Numbered from the stretch's first letter, positions 16,553-26,746 are shown. The stretch is 64,000 nt of DNA from Flavobacterium aestivum (GCF_026870175.2 NZ_CP113977.2:3906001-3970000); one strand, 5' to 3'. The notes: generated from the letters alone by a model not told the origin. Made by a program: numbers and translations.

Positions 16553-19500
16553 TCATTGTTCAGGCAGCCATTTATGTATGATTGCTTCTAAATCTGATTC
16601 TACAATAGGTTTAGAAACATAATCATTCATTCCATATTCTAAGCATTTATCTTTCTCCCCAACCATAATTCCTGCTGTTAATGCTATTATGGGAATATTT
16701 TTATTCTTTTGTTCTTTTCTAATTTCTAATGTTGCTTCATATCCATTTTTTATGGGCATTTGAACATCCATTAAAATCAAATCCGGGCTATGGGTTTCGA
16801 ATTGTTCAACTCCTTCATTTCCATCTTTGGCTTCAAAAATAATAACATTGGGAATAATTCTTTTAATCAACGTTTTAGCCAAAAACAAATTGATTTTATT
16901 GTCTTCGACTATTAAAACCTTTAAAACATTTGGATTCTTCAACTCCTTAACTTCTCTATGCATGCTATTATTATTTAGCTCCACAAGGGAATCTCTTATT
17001 GATTTTGCTTTTTTAAACTTAATAACAAAGAAAAAATCGCTACCGTCACCGTATTTGCTTTTTAATTGCAAACTACTATCCATTAGCCCTAACAACAGAT
17101 TAGATATTGCTAACCCTAATCCTGTTCCTCCAAACTTTTTAGAAGTAGCATTATCTTCTTGCACAAAAGAGTGAAAAATTTTCTTTTGGTTGTATTGCTG
17201 TATTCCTATACCAGAATCTTTAATCGAGAACTTAATGGTAGCTTTATCTTTTTTACTCATTTTTATTAAATCGACATCTAACCGAATGTAACCAAATGAA
17301 GTAAACTTTAAAGCGTTGCTAATTAAGTTTACTAATATTTGTTTCAATCGAATTGAGTCTGCGTAAATATATTGCGGGACTTCACCACACATATTTAAGG
17401 TTAAATCTATATTCTTTAAATTGGCCTGATGTTTAAACAAGTCTATTACCTGATGCAAAAGATCATACAAATCAGTTTGTTCGATATACAAGTCTAATTT
17501 TCCAGATTCAATTTTAGAAAAATCGAGAATATCATTAATAATTTCCATCAATGAATTGGCAGATACATTAATGGTTGACATATACTCTAATTGATTTTTT
17601 TCAAGATTTGTTTTCATCAGCAAATCAGTAAAACCAACTATTCCGTTTAATGGGGTTCTTATCTCATGACTCATATTAGATAAGAAATTAGACTTTGCTT
17701 TGCTCGCTTCCTCGGCTTGTAGTTTTGCTTTTATTAATGCTGCATTGGTTTGTTTAAGTTTCTCATTGATTTCTTCGTATTCTATATATTTTATGAGTAA
17801 ATCTTTTTCGTTTTCTTCTGCTTTCTCTTTTGCCCTAATCAATTCCATTTCCATAAGCTTAAGCTCAGTAATATCCCGAATAGCCCCTACAATGACCTGA
17901 GGTTGATTATTTTTATCCCATTTTAAAGTGCCTAATGCATGAACCCAACGTTCCTCTTTATCACTAACCCTAATTATTTTATATTCCTTGTTGAACTGCT
18001 GCTTCTTCCCTACAACTTCATCCACGATATAATCAATCATTTTTTTGCGCCAAGTAGGGTGAATTATTGAAAGCCACTTTTCTGTGTTTAATTCATAACT
18101 GGAATCAATCCCGAAAATGGAGTTAACTAATTCGGTATAGATCCATTTACCGGTAGCCATATTGATGCTATAAGTTCCCAATTGTCCAATGATTTGGGTT
18201 TCTTTCAAAAAAAGTTCACTTTCTTTCAATCGTTCTTCGGCGCTTTTCCGCTCTGTGATGTCTATAATACTCGCTCTAATTAGCGTTTTATTTTCATCTG
18301 GTAATCGCACTAATCGCACATCACAAAAAAGAGGTTTCCCTTCACTGTCTACATGAATCCATTCAAAGGAAGGCTTCCCTCCTGCCACAGCTTCCGAAAA
18401 ATTTTTCTCTGCCAGTACTGCCGATAAAAGACCATTGGGTTGGTATTTTGGACTTAAATCTAAGGGACTTAATTGCAAAAGTTCTTTTTCTGTCATTTTG
18501 AACAAAGCCAATGCACTTTCGCTGACAGTTACAAATTTTAGCTCCTCCATATCTATTACCACAAGAGCTTCTGGAGCATTTTCTACCAAAATTCGAAAAC
18601 GTTCTTCTTTCTTTTTTAATGATTCTACTATTTGAATTCCTTCTGTCACATCTTTTACAAACAAAAGCACTTGTGTCTCCGAAAGTTTAACGGCATCGAT
18701 AGACCAACTGCGAATAGTTTGATTTTTATGAACAAAAGGCATGATAACATTTAAGGCTCCCTTTTGCAAAAGCGTTTCTAAATTAGAAATTATATCCTGT
18801 ACTGATGCTGGAGAGGTCAAATCTTGGAGTGACATTTTTAGCAATCTAGTTTTAGAAAAACCGGTGATTTGTGTTGCTGCTGGATTTACTTCGAGAAAAT
18901 ATCCTTTTTCATTAGTCACAAAAACTCCATCCGGAGCATTCTCTACATAATTCCTAAACTTAGCATTACTTTCTTGCTCACGCTTTTTCTCCTTAATTGC
19001 AGCCATTTCTTTTTCTTTGGCTAGAATTTCATCTTCAATTCGTTTTTTTTCAGTTATATCTTGGGCAATTCCCCTTAAGGCAATAATATCTCCATTTTTA
19101 TTTGCTATAGGAACACCGGTTCCATATACCCATTTAAACTTTTTCTTGGGCAAAATTACTTTATGTATGATTTCATAAGGCACTTTACTGGCAATGGATT
19201 CACTTATCTTATTGTTTAGAATTTCTTTATCCTCGGCAGTAAAACGGCTTAAATAATTAGTGTACAAATTCTCTTCTAATCCTTTTGGGATTTCAAAAAT
19301 CCGAAATAATTCATCAGACCAAATCAAATCATTGGTAATCAAATTAAATTCCCAACTACCAATTTTGGCTATTTTCTGGGCATCATTTAATAAGTTCTCA
19401 CTAGCAATTAGTTTTTCTTGAATTTTTTTTATTTCGGTAATATCTCTTCCTATTGCATAAATGAGTTTCTTGGAAGGATTGACAATTGTAGTCCATTGTA

Positions 19501-19858
19501 TCAAAAAATATTCACCATTTTTCTTTAAGATTCTGTTTTCAAAATTGACAGAGGTAGTTCCTTCTAAAAGCTTTCTCAAGGCTTCATTTGTCTTGGCAAT
19601 ATCGTCTGGATGAATGTATTTTAGATAACTATGCTGTAGTAATTCTTTTTTAGAGTATCCTAATTTATTAATAAAAGCGGGGTTAAATTTTTTGAAATCG
19701 GCATTAAAATCAGTAACACAAATGAAATCTGATGTTTCCCGAGTGAAAAATTCAAAATTAACAATTGAATCTTCTTTCTTTTTCAATTTATGGAGCTCTA
19801 ACTCAAGATTTTTTGTTTTTTGAAGTAATTCTTCGACAGATAGTATAGTTCCTTTCAT
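16553..19858 (-). CDS. Soluble hybrid histidine kinase with five PAS domains and a receiver domain
   Basis: This protein of about 1101 residues has no membrane helix. Order: N-terminal coiled coil, five PAS/PAC domains (about 35-680), coiled coil, HisKA with SNMSHEIRTPLNG (phospho-acceptor His), HATPase with NLISNALKFT and GTGLGLAIS, and a C-terminal receiver with VEDN and LMDVQMP (phospho-acceptor Asp). The ATG at 19858 is preferred over one seven codons upstream. No HPt or output domain is encoded nearby, so the phosphorelay partner is elsewhere. It is a close paralogue of the next kinase. Confidence 0.92.
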   Translation of the reverse strand: MKGTILSVEELLQKTKNLELELHKLKKKEDSIVNFEFFTRETSDFICVTDFNADFKKFNPAFINKLGYSKKELLQHSYLKYIHPDDIAKTNEALRKLLEGTTSVNFENRILKKNGEYFLIQWTTIVNPSKKLIYAIGRDITEIKKIQEKLIASENLLNDAQKIAKIGSWEFNLITNDLIWSDELFRIFEIPKGLEENLYTNYLSRFTAEDKEILNNKISESIASKVPYEIIHKVILPKKKFKWVYGTGVPIANKNGDIIALRGIAQDITEKKRIEDEILAKEKEMAAIKEKKREQESNAKFRNYVENAPDGVFVTNEKGYFLEVNPAATQITGFSKTRLLKMSLQDLTSPASVQDIISNLETLLQKGALNVIMPFVHKNQTIRSWSIDAVKLSETQVLLFVKDVTEGIQIVESLKKKEERFRILVENAPEALVVIDMEELKFVTVSESALALFKMTEKELLQLSPLDLSPKYQPNGLLSAVLAEKNFSEAVAGGKPSFEWIHVDSEGKPLFCDVRLVRLPDENKTLIRASIIDITERKSAEERLKESELFLKETQIIGQLGTYSINMATGKWIYTELVNSIFGIDSSYELNTEKWLSIIHPTWRKKMIDYIVDEVVGKKQQFNKEYKIIRVSDKEERWVHALGTLKWDKNNQPQVIVGAIRDITELKLMEMELIRAKEKAEENEKDLLIKYIEYEEINEKLKQTNAALIKAKLQAEEASKAKSNFLSNMSHEIRTPLNGIVGFTDLLMKTNLEKNQLEYMSTINVSANSLMEIINDILDFSKIESGKLDLYIEQTDLYDLLHQVIDLFKHQANLKNIDLTLNMCGEVPQYIYADSIRLKQILVNLISNALKFTSFGYIRLDVDLIKMSKKDKATIKFSIKDSGIGIQQYNQKKIFHSFVQEDNATSKKFGGTGLGLAISNLLLGLMDSSLQLKSKYGDGSDFFFVIKFKKAKSIRDSLVELNNNSMHREVKELKNPNVLKVLIVEDNKINLFLAKTLIKRIIPNVIIFEAKDGNEGVEQFETHSPDLILMDVQMPIKNGYEATLEIRKEQKNKNIPIIALTAGIMVGEKDKCLEYGMNDYVSKPIVESDLEAIIHKWLPEQ

Positions 19859-19893
19859 AATCAAAAATTGAATTAACAAACAAGACTAAATAA

Positions 19894-19901
19894 CAAACAT
19901 A
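19894..19901 (-). promoter_or_regulatory. -7 promoter box for the larger hybrid kinase
   Basis: On the minus strand this reads TATGTTTG, matching TAnnTTTG, 36 bp upstream of the chosen start codon. Confidence 0.5.
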
Positions 19902-20165
19902 TCAATCTTAAAGATATAAAAATTACATCAAATAAATCACTAATATTCAATTAATTAAAAGAACACTGATTGATTTTCTTAATAAATAAGAAATGTATTA
20001 TGCAAATAAAACTTCAAAAAACAAACCCTCCTTATTTATTAAGCCTAAAAAATAAAACCAAAAAAAAATCTTTCTTTACTTAAAAAAAATAAAGAAAGAC
20101 CAGATTATTTTTTGATTAAAAACGAAGCTATTGTAGAATTAAAAGACGCATTATAGTCACATTTT
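19902..20165. other. AT-rich spacer between the two hybrid kinase genes
   Basis: Very AT-rich sequence with A runs and no open frame, palindrome or RNA gene that I can support. The larger kinase therefore seems to have its own promoter. Confidence 0.5.
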
Positions 20166-22184
20166 CTATGATTCTTTCAACCATTTAAATACGGTTTCCT
20201 CTAATTCTGATTGAGTAATAGGCTTGGCTATATAATCAGACATACCGTGTTCTATACATCTTTCTTTTTCGCCACTTAAAACTCCTGCCGTTAAAGCGAT
20301 TATAGGTATATGATTGAACTCATTTAATTTTCTGATTTCAAGAGAAGCATTATATCCGTTAAGGATTGGCATTTGTATATCCATCAAAACGATATCTGGA
20401 ATTGTCATTTGTACTTTTTGTACCGCTTCATAGCCATTTGTTGCTTCTATAATTGTGCATTCTGCAAACAAGTTTTTGATGAGTGTTTTTGCCAAAAGCA
20501 TATTAATCTTGTTATCTTCGGCTATCAAAATTTTCAGGTTGGGATGCTTTTTTGAGCTATTCTTTTTGCTTTTTACATTTGTTTCAGGAATAAAAGGAAA
20601 CTGCTCTGGTTTCTTATGCACTTTTTCGAATTCTATTGTAAAGAAAAATTCACTTCCTTCTCCATAAGTGCTATCTAATTTTAGCTTACTTTTTTTCAGT
20701 CCCAAAAGTTGATTCGAAATAGCCAATCCTAAACCTGTTCCTCCATATTTTCTAGTCGTTGTACTATCTGCCTGAACAAATGACTGAAATATTTTCTTCT
20801 GGTTTTTTATTTTGATGCCAATTCCGGTATCTTTTACAGAGAATTTTATTTTTGAGAAACCATCTTTTTCCTCGACCTGATTAACATTTAATTTGATATA
20901 CCCAGAAAAAGTAAACTTCATGGCATTACTCAACAAATTCAATAATATTTGCTTTAACCGAATAGAATCTCCAATTATAAATTGCGGTACGTCTTTATCA
21001 ATATTAATTATTAAATCTATTTTTTTATAATTGGCCTCGTATTTAAATAGATTGATAATTTGATGGGATAATTCATGGAGGTTAATTTCTTCAAAATCCA
21101 ATTCGAGTTTACCTGATTCAATTTTAGAAAAATCCAAAATATTATTGATAATATCCATTAATGTATTTGCCGATTCATTTACCGTATTGAGGTATTTCAA
21201 TTGATCTTCATCAAAATTCATTTTCAATAACAAATCAGTAAAACCTACAATTCCATTTAATGGTGTTCTTATTTCATGGCTCATATTTGCCAAAAAATCA
21301 GATTTAGCCTTATTTGCTGCTTCTGCTTTTTCTTTAGCCATTATGGTTTCGTCTATTTGCTTCTTTTGTGTAATATCTTGTACAACACCTTTTAGAGCAA
21401 TGACTTTATTTTTATCATCTGTAATTGGAACTCCTGTACAAAAAACCCATTTTGTTTTTTGATCATCTAAAATTATTTGGTGTTCCATTTCATAAGGAAC
21501 ATTATTCGATATAGTATTTCCAACATTTATATTTAACTGTTCAGCATCCTCAGGTGTAAATCGAGATAAATATTCAGCATAAAGATTCGGATTATTGGAT
21601 TTATTTTCGATCTCGAAAATTTCATACAATTCATCGGACCAATTTAATTCCTGTGTAAATAGATTAAAATCCCAACTTCCTATTTTGGCTATTCTTTGTG
21701 CTTCATTTAGTGATTTCTGACTAGCCAATAATTTTTCCTGTGTTTTTTTGGTTTCAGTTATATCCCTTGCAATAGCATATATCAAATTATTGGATGAATT
21801 CAAATTGGCTTTCCATTGCAAATGAACCAAGTCCCCTTTTTTGGTAATGTAACGATTCTCGAAATCTACAGTAGGATTATTATTGGTCAAAAACTGCACT
21901 TCAGCAAATGTTTTTTCTAAATCTTCAGGATGGACAAAATCAAGAAATGGTCTAGACAGTAATTCTTCTTTTGAATAGCCCAAAATTTTTGTAAAAGCGG
22001 GGTTTACCGCTTTGTAGTAGGCGCTTGAATCAGCAATACATACCAAATCAGGAGATTCATTTACAAAAAATTCAAAATTCGTAATTGAACTTTTCTCAGA
22101 AATCAATTCATTGATTTTTATTTCTTGTTCTTTTACTTTTTCAAGTAACTCAACATAAGTCAGTTCCGATTTTGCCTTTTTCAT
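20166..22184 (-). CDS. Soluble hybrid histidine kinase with two PAS domains and a receiver domain
   Basis: This 672-residue kinase has an N-terminal coiled coil, two PAS/PAC domains (about 38-285), HisKA with ANMSHEIRTPLNG, HATPase with NLLSNAMKFT and GTGLGLAIS, and a receiver with LIAEDNKINM and LMDIQMP. Its two PAS domains, kinase core and receiver closely resemble those of the neighbouring larger kinase, so the pair arose by duplication with gain or loss of three PAS domains. Both are cytoplasmic and sense an unknown internal signal. Confidence 0.92.
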   Translation of the reverse strand: MKKAKSELTYVELLEKVKEQEIKINELISEKSSITNFEFFVNESPDLVCIADSSAYYKAVNPAFTKILGYSKEELLSRPFLDFVHPEDLEKTFAEVQFLTNNNPTVDFENRYITKKGDLVHLQWKANLNSSNNLIYAIARDITETKKTQEKLLASQKSLNEAQRIAKIGSWDFNLFTQELNWSDELYEIFEIENKSNNPNLYAEYLSRFTPEDAEQLNINVGNTISNNVPYEMEHQIILDDQKTKWVFCTGVPITDDKNKVIALKGVVQDITQKKQIDETIMAKEKAEAANKAKSDFLANMSHEIRTPLNGIVGFTDLLLKMNFDEDQLKYLNTVNESANTLMDIINNILDFSKIESGKLELDFEEINLHELSHQIINLFKYEANYKKIDLIINIDKDVPQFIIGDSIRLKQILLNLLSNAMKFTFSGYIKLNVNQVEEKDGFSKIKFSVKDTGIGIKIKNQKKIFQSFVQADSTTTRKYGGTGLGLAISNQLLGLKKSKLKLDSTYGEGSEFFFTIEFEKVHKKPEQFPFIPETNVKSKKNSSKKHPNLKILIAEDNKINMLLAKTLIKNLFAECTIIEATNGYEAVQKVQMTIPDIVLMDIQMPILNGYNASLEIRKLNEFNHIPIIALTAGVLSGEKERCIEHGMSDYIAKPITQSELEETVFKWLKES

Positions 22185-22231
22185 TATATAAATTCAAAAT
22201 AGTTGTTTGGTTATTGGCAGTAATAGTTCTA

Positions 22232-22239
22232 CAAATATA
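22232..22239 (-). promoter_or_regulatory. -7 promoter box for the smaller hybrid kinase
   Basis: Minus-strand TATATTTG, matching TAnnTTTG, 48 bp before the start codon. Confidence 0.5.
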
Positions 22240-22437
22240 GTATAGTATCATTAAAATCAGACATAATTAAAAAAATAAATACGATAATTCTCAATAGTTT
22301 TTTTTACCATAATTTGTGCCTTTTATCGTTTTTAAAAGCACATAAATATCAGCTTGTAAACTCAATTCTTATGAACCATAATTATTCCCATTTTGGATTT
22401 ATTTTAAATTAAACAGTTCTAAATCATATACTTTACC

Positions 22438-22445
22438 TAAATTTG
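22438..22445 (+). promoter_or_regulatory. -7 promoter box for the ZIP transporter
   Basis: TAAATTTG matches TAnnTTTG and lies 25 bp before the start codon; no clear -33 element was found. Confidence 0.5.
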
Positions 22446-22470
22446 AGTATAACTTAATAAACCTTAGCCT

Positions 22471-23208
22471 ATGCTAAACGCTTTTCTTTGGGGGTTATTA
22501 GCTACTTCTTCCTTAGTAATTGGGGGATTAATCTCTTCTAATTTTAACTTGAGTAAGAATGCCATAGGTATTATTATGGGATTTGGAGCTGGGACATTAA
22601 TTTCGGCTATTTCCTATGAGCTCATTTTTGATGCATTAAAAATTGGTAAAGGAACCGGATTCCCGGCTTATGGTTTTTTCGTAGGAGCTTTTACGTTTTA
22701 TTTCAGTGATAAGTTAATTTCAAAAATGGGGGCTAGAAAATCCTCTTCTGTTGATGCATCCCAGAATTCGCAATTAATCATTCCTATGGTACTCGCCATT
22801 ATCCTTGACGGAATCCCTGAATCTATTGTAATTGGTTTGGGACTGTTTGAAGGAGGAACAATCAGTTTAGCCATGCTGGCGGCTGTTTTTATATCCAACT
22901 TACCCGAAGCCATTGCGGGATCATCAGGTATGAAAAGTGATGGGTGGAGTAAACATAAAATTACACTCTTATGGCTTTTTATTGCTTTGATATGTTCCTT
23001 CGCTTCAGTTGCTGGATTCAGTTTATTTGCTACTACTTCTGAGAAATGGTTATCTTTCATTCAAGCATTTGCTGGTGGTGCCATACTTATGATGTTGGCC
23101 AATTCTATGATTCCTGAAGCTTATGAACACGGAGGAAAAAATGCAGGTGTAGCAACCGTTTTAGGATTTTTTCTTTCTGTATCTACCATTATACTTGAGA
23201 ATTCATAA
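22471..23208 (+). CDS. ZIP family metal transporter
   Basis: This 245-residue protein has eight or so membrane helices. Helix four carries DGIPESIVIGLGL and helix five SNLPEAIAGSSGM, the two metal-site motifs of the ZIP family (with Asp/Asn and Pro-Glu replacing the common His-rich forms). The middle loop (about 88-100) is short, without a His-rich cluster. It would move a divalent cation such as zinc, iron or manganese across the inner membrane; direction and metal are not clear. It stands alone with its own promoter. Confidence 0.85.
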   Translation: MLNAFLWGLLATSSLVIGGLISSNFNLSKNAIGIIMGFGAGTLISAISYELIFDALKIGKGTGFPAYGFFVGAFTFYFSDKLISKMGARKSSSVDASQNSQLIIPMVLAIILDGIPESIVIGLGLFEGGTISLAMLAAVFISNLPEAIAGSSGMKSDGWSKHKITLLWLFIALICSFASVAGFSLFATTSEKWLSFIQAFAGGAILMMLANSMIPEAYEHGGKNAGVATVLGFFLSVSTIILENS

Positions 23209-23327
23209 ACCAAAATGACTCTATTCAAGTAACACTACTCCATCCCTATTTATTGAATCAAGAGCCCAAAGAGAAGCTTCATCAATACTAACAAATATTT
23301 TTTTTAACAAAAAATTAACTTTAATAC

Positions 23328-23360
23328 TTGTATATACAAATATAAATAATACTACATTTG
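23328..23360 (+). promoter_or_regulatory. MarR gene promoter with palindromic operator
   Basis: Perfect 12-bp palindrome TTGTATATACAA at 23328-23339 contains the -33-like TTG and is followed by -7 box TACATTTG at 23353-23360. A palindrome at the promoter of a MarR gene is typical of autoregulation. Confidence 0.62.
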
Positions 23361-23386
23361 TATCAACAAATAAAACAACTGTAAAT

Positions 23387-23842
23387 ATGAAGATTGAAGA
23401 TGTGTTAAAAAGTACTGTTGAATATAGCAAATCAACAAAAGTGATTTTAAATTTATTGTATACACAAACAGTCATAAACGACAGTTTTAATGAAATTATT
23501 AAACCTTATGATATTTCAGGGGAACAATATAACGTTTTACGAATATTAAGAGGGCAAAAAGGACATCCGGCCAATATGTGTATCATACAAGAACGCATGC
23601 TAGCCAGAACAAGCAATACAACCCGATTGGTCGATAAATTATTATTAAAAGACTTAGTCACACGTAATGTCTGTCCTGAAAACAGAAGAAAAATAGAAGT
23701 TTTAATTACACAAAAAGGTCTGGATTTATTAACTGAACTAGACCCCAAAGTAAAAGAACACGAAGAAATCTTCTCTAAAAATTTGAATGACGATGAATTA
23801 ATAAATTTAAATACCTTATTAGAAAAATATCGAACTAAATAA
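23387..23842 (+). CDS. MarR family transcriptional regulator
   Basis: This 151-residue winged-helix regulator has dimerisation helices at both ends and a central HTH (about 45-85: ISGEQYNVLRILRG, then RMLARTSNTTRLVDKL) followed by the wing NVCPENRRKIEVLIT. It lies 21 bp upstream of a nitroreductase and then a YceI gene, so it probably controls them and itself through the palindrome at 23328. One Cys is in the wing and one in the HTH region, so redox sensing is possible but unproven. Confidence 0.87.
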   Translation: MKIEDVLKSTVEYSKSTKVILNLLYTQTVINDSFNEIIKPYDISGEQYNVLRILRGQKGHPANMCIIQERMLARTSNTTRLVDKLLLKDLVTRNVCPENRRKIEVLITQKGLDLLTELDPKVKEHEEIFSKNLNDDELINLNTLLEKYRTK

Positions 23843-23863
23843 AACTAAATAAATATAAATATT

Positions 23864-24496
23864 ATGAGCAATTTTTTAAACAACCAAAACTGGAGATACG
23901 CAACTAAGAAATTTGATGCTACTAAAAAAGTTTCCGCTGAAGATTTAAACACCTTAAAAGAAGCTATCCGAATGAGTTCATCTTCATACGGATTACAACC
24001 ATACAAAGTTATTATTGTAGAAAATCCTGAATTAAGAGCCCAATTACAACCAGCAGCTTGGGGACAATCACAAATAGTAGATGCTTCACATTTATTCATT
24101 TTTGCTAATGACACCAACGTTGGAGATGATGCAATCGATGAATTATTAAGAGCAATGAGTATTACCAGAGAAACTCCGATCGAAGCATTGGCAGGTTATG
24201 GTGATTTCATGAAATCTAAAATCTCTACTTTGGAACCAGAAGTAAAAAATATTTGGACATCAAAACAAACCTATTTAGCCTTAGGTAATTTATTGAATGC
24301 TGCAGCCGAACTTAAAATAGACGTAACACCTATGGAAGGATTTGTTCCAGCACAAGTAAACGAAATACTAGGATTAGACAAACTTAATCTTAATGCTTCA
24401 TTAATTGCAACTGTAGGATACCGTCATGAAGAGGATGCTACTCAATTTTACAAAAAAGTTAGAAAATCACAAGAAGACTTATTTATCACTTTATAA
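23864..24496 (+). CDS. NAD(P)H-dependent oxidoreductase, nitroreductase family
   Basis: This 210-residue flavoprotein is of the NfsB/nitroreductase group: an N-terminal NWRYATKKFDATKK (FMN phosphate contact), SSSYGLQPYKVIIV, and a C-terminal GYRHEEDATQF. FMN-dependent two-electron reduction of nitro compounds or quinones is expected in the cytoplasm. It sits between the MarR regulator and YceI, a common grouping in flavobacteria, and is probably induced with them under electrophile or redox stress (inference). Confidence 0.88.
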   Translation: MSNFLNNQNWRYATKKFDATKKVSAEDLNTLKEAIRMSSSSYGLQPYKVIIVENPELRAQLQPAAWGQSQIVDASHLFIFANDTNVGDDAIDELLRAMSITRETPIEALAGYGDFMKSKISTLEPEVKNIWTSKQTYLALGNLLNAAAELKIDVTPMEGFVPAQVNEILGLDKLNLNASLIATVGYRHEEDATQFYKKVRKSQEDLFITL

Positions 24497-24538
24497 TAAT
24501 TACTAATTCAAATTAAAATCAATTAAAACAAATTACAC

Positions 24539-25105
24539 ATGAAAAATTTAAAATCAATTGCATTAGCATTCGTAGTAGCTTTATCTACATTAACAGTAAC
24601 TGCACAAACTAAAAAAGTAAATGCTTCTAAAAGTACACTTAACTGGGTTGGAAAAAAAGTAACAGGTGAGCATTCTGGAACTGTTGCCCTAAAAAGCGGC
24701 GCATTAGTTTTCAAAAAAAATGTATTAAAAGGAGGAACTTTTACTGTTGATATGACTTCAATCAATGCGACAGATTTAAGTGGAGAATACCAAGGAAAAT
24801 TAAACGGTCACTTGAAAGCTGATGATTTCTTCGGAACTGAAAAATACCCTACTTCTACTTTAGTTTTCAAAACTATTGCTGACAAAGGAAATGGAGTTTA
24901 TACAGTTACTGCAGATTTAACAATCAAAGCAAAAACAAATCCAATTACTTTTGACATCACTGTAAAAGGAGATACTGCAACTACAGCATTGAAAATTGAC
25001 AGAACTAAATACGATATCAAATACGGTTCAAAAAGTTTCTTCGAAGGTTTAGGAGACAAAACTATCTATGATGATTTTGACTTAGCTGTAAACTTGAAAT
25101 TCTAA
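24539..25105 (+). CDS. YceI family periplasmic protein
   Basis: This 188-residue secreted protein has a signal peptide cleaved near TAQT (residue 23) followed by the YceI lipocalin-like barrel, with NWVGKKVTGEHSG at the start, LNGHLKADDFF and the C-terminal KFDRTKYDIKYG-like segment. YceI barrels bind isoprenoid chains such as polyprenyl or quinone-like lipids. It is probably cotranscribed with the nitroreductase (42 bp gap) and is closed by a strong terminator. A paralogue lies at 27002. Confidence 0.9.
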   Translation: MKNLKSIALAFVVALSTLTVTAQTKKVNASKSTLNWVGKKVTGEHSGTVALKSGALVFKKNVLKGGTFTVDMTSINATDLSGEYQGKLNGHLKADDFFGTEKYPTSTLVFKTIADKGNGVYTVTADLTIKAKTNPITFDITVKGDTATTALKIDRTKYDIKYGSKSFFEGLGDKTIYDDFDLAVNLKF

Positions 25106-25126
25106 TTTTAGAGAACCCATTTTACA

Positions 25127-25165
25127 AAACACCCTCAACATTATTTGTTGAGGGTGTTTTTTTTA
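25127..25165 (+). terminator. Intrinsic terminator after YceI
   Basis: A 13-bp stem (AACACCCTCAACA with TGTTGAGGGTGTT) and a T run lie 22 bp after the stop. Confidence 0.88.
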
Positions 25166-25340
25166 TGGCTACAATCTACACCAATAATTCCTTTATAAAC
25201 TTTTGATAAACAAGGGCTTTTCTTTATAACAATAATAATCTTCTACACATTTTTCCCTCGAAAAGTATTGATTCTACATTGTTAACCCAAAAATTACAAA
25301 TAGATAATATTCAGAAAATACTCCCCAAACATTCTAATAG

Positions 25341-25348
25341 TACTTTTG
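25341..25348 (+). promoter_or_regulatory. -7 promoter box for the beta-helix protein
   Basis: TACTTTTG matches TAnnTTTG and lies 56 bp before the preferred start at 25405, which supports that start over the upstream in-frame codon at 25279. Confidence 0.5.
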
Positions 25349-25404
25349 ATAAAAACAAATTAACCGAAAAAAGTTACCTAAGTAACCCACAATCATTTAT
25401 TGTC

Positions 25405-26682
25405 ATGAAAAAAATAATATTAGTTGCAATTATCAGTATTTTTATAGCTACAACTGTAAATGCGCAACAAATAAAAGGGATAAACGGAGAGAAAAATTGG
25501 TTCAATAATTGGACAAATTTCAGACCCTCTACTGCAGAATACAAAGAAGCCAATCAAATTTTAACCGGTACAATAAACACAGACTTAAAACTTACAAAAA
25601 ATAACACTTATCGTTTAGTTGGTGTAGTATATATAACCAATAATGCAGTTCTAACAATTGAACCGGGAACAGTAATACGAGGGGATAAAGAATCCTGCGG
25701 AACGCTTGTAATAACCAAAGGTTCAAAAATAATAGCAGAAGGTACCGCGACAGATCCGATAGTTTTTACCACAAACAATAATATCTCTGAAAGAAGACCT
25801 GGTGATTGGGGAGGGATTATTATTCTGGGAGAAGCTCCAATAAATAAAATTGGTGGTGTAGGCTTTTTAGATTTCAATCTTGACCCTGCCATTACTTATT
25901 ATGGCGGACAAAATCCAAATAGCAATTCAGGTTCATTAAAATATGTTCGTATCGAATATTCAGGCAGAAAAATAAATGCTCTCAAAGAACTAAACGGCTT
26001 ATCTCTTGCTGGCGTTGGAAAAGGAACTAAATTCGAATACATTCAAATAAGTTTTTCTAATGATGATTCTTTTGAATGTTACGGAGGTGACGTTAATTTC
26101 AAAAATTTAATTTCATATAGAGCCACAGATGATGATTTTGATTTCACACAAGGAGTTCAATGTACCATATCTAATAGTATAGCGATTCGCAATCCATATT
26201 CATCAGACTTTTCAGGTTCACGTTGTTTTGAAATCGATTCTTATGACAAAGTTGAAAATGCGGATGTAAACAAAAAACTAACTAAAATTACCGCCAACAA
26301 CATTACATTAGTTAATACTGAAGACAACAATCAGGGATTAGTAAGGGAAGCAGTTTACATCAAAGACAAAAGCTATTTCAGCTTAAGCAATAGTATTGTA
26401 GATGGTTTTAGCTCTTGTGTTTTACTCGAAAATAAAATAGGCGCAAATCCAACGAACTTAGCCAAAATAAACATTCAGGGAATTCAAATAAACAGATGTA
26501 ATGGTGTAGTTCTAAGTGAAGCTCCGGTAAACAATCCTGATTTAGTAAGTTGGTACAATAGCGATACCTTTTCATTAGAATTCACAAAACTCAACAATCC
26601 CGAATTATTTATACAGTCAGATATTAAAAAAATTCCTGATTTTAGAACTAAAACCAGTACCGTATTAACTAGTAATTATTAA
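25405..26682 (+). CDS. Secreted beta-helix-like surface protein
   Basis: This protein of about 425 residues has a signal peptide (KKIILVAIISIFIATTVNA, cleavage near NAQQ). The body has the features of Bacteroidota right-handed beta-helix or adhesin-like proteins: AVLTIEPGTVIRG, TDPIVFTTNN, RRPGDWGGIIILGEAP and KYVRIEYSGRK. No enzymatic motif is apparent. It has its own -7 box and terminator, so it is a single-gene unit between two YceI genes. Function is unknown; it is probably exposed or periplasmic. Confidence 0.78.
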   Translation: MKKIILVAIISIFIATTVNAQQIKGINGEKNWFNNWTNFRPSTAEYKEANQILTGTINTDLKLTKNNTYRLVGVVYITNNAVLTIEPGTVIRGDKESCGTLVITKGSKIIAEGTATDPIVFTTNNNISERRPGDWGGIIILGEAPINKIGGVGFLDFNLDPAITYYGGQNPNSNSGSLKYVRIEYSGRKINALKELNGLSLAGVGKGTKFEYIQISFSNDDSFECYGGDVNFKNLISYRATDDDFDFTQGVQCTISNSIAIRNPYSSDFSGSRCFEIDSYDKVENADVNKKLTKITANNITLVNTEDNNQGLVREAVYIKDKSYFSLSNSIVDGFSSCVLLENKIGANPTNLAKINIQGIQINRCNGVVLSEAPVNNPDLVSWYNSDTFSLEFTKLNNPELFIQSDIKKIPDFRTKTSTVLTSNY

Positions 26683-26709
26683 TACATTATTTATAATCAA
26701 TTTGTAATA

Positions 26710-26746
26710 AAAGAAGCCGTCTCAGTTTTGAGATGGCTTCTTTTAT
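26710..26746 (+). terminator. Intrinsic terminator after the beta-helix protein
   Basis: AAGAAGCCGTCTCA pairs with TGAGATGGCTTCTT around a short T-rich loop, then a T run. Confidence 0.85.
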
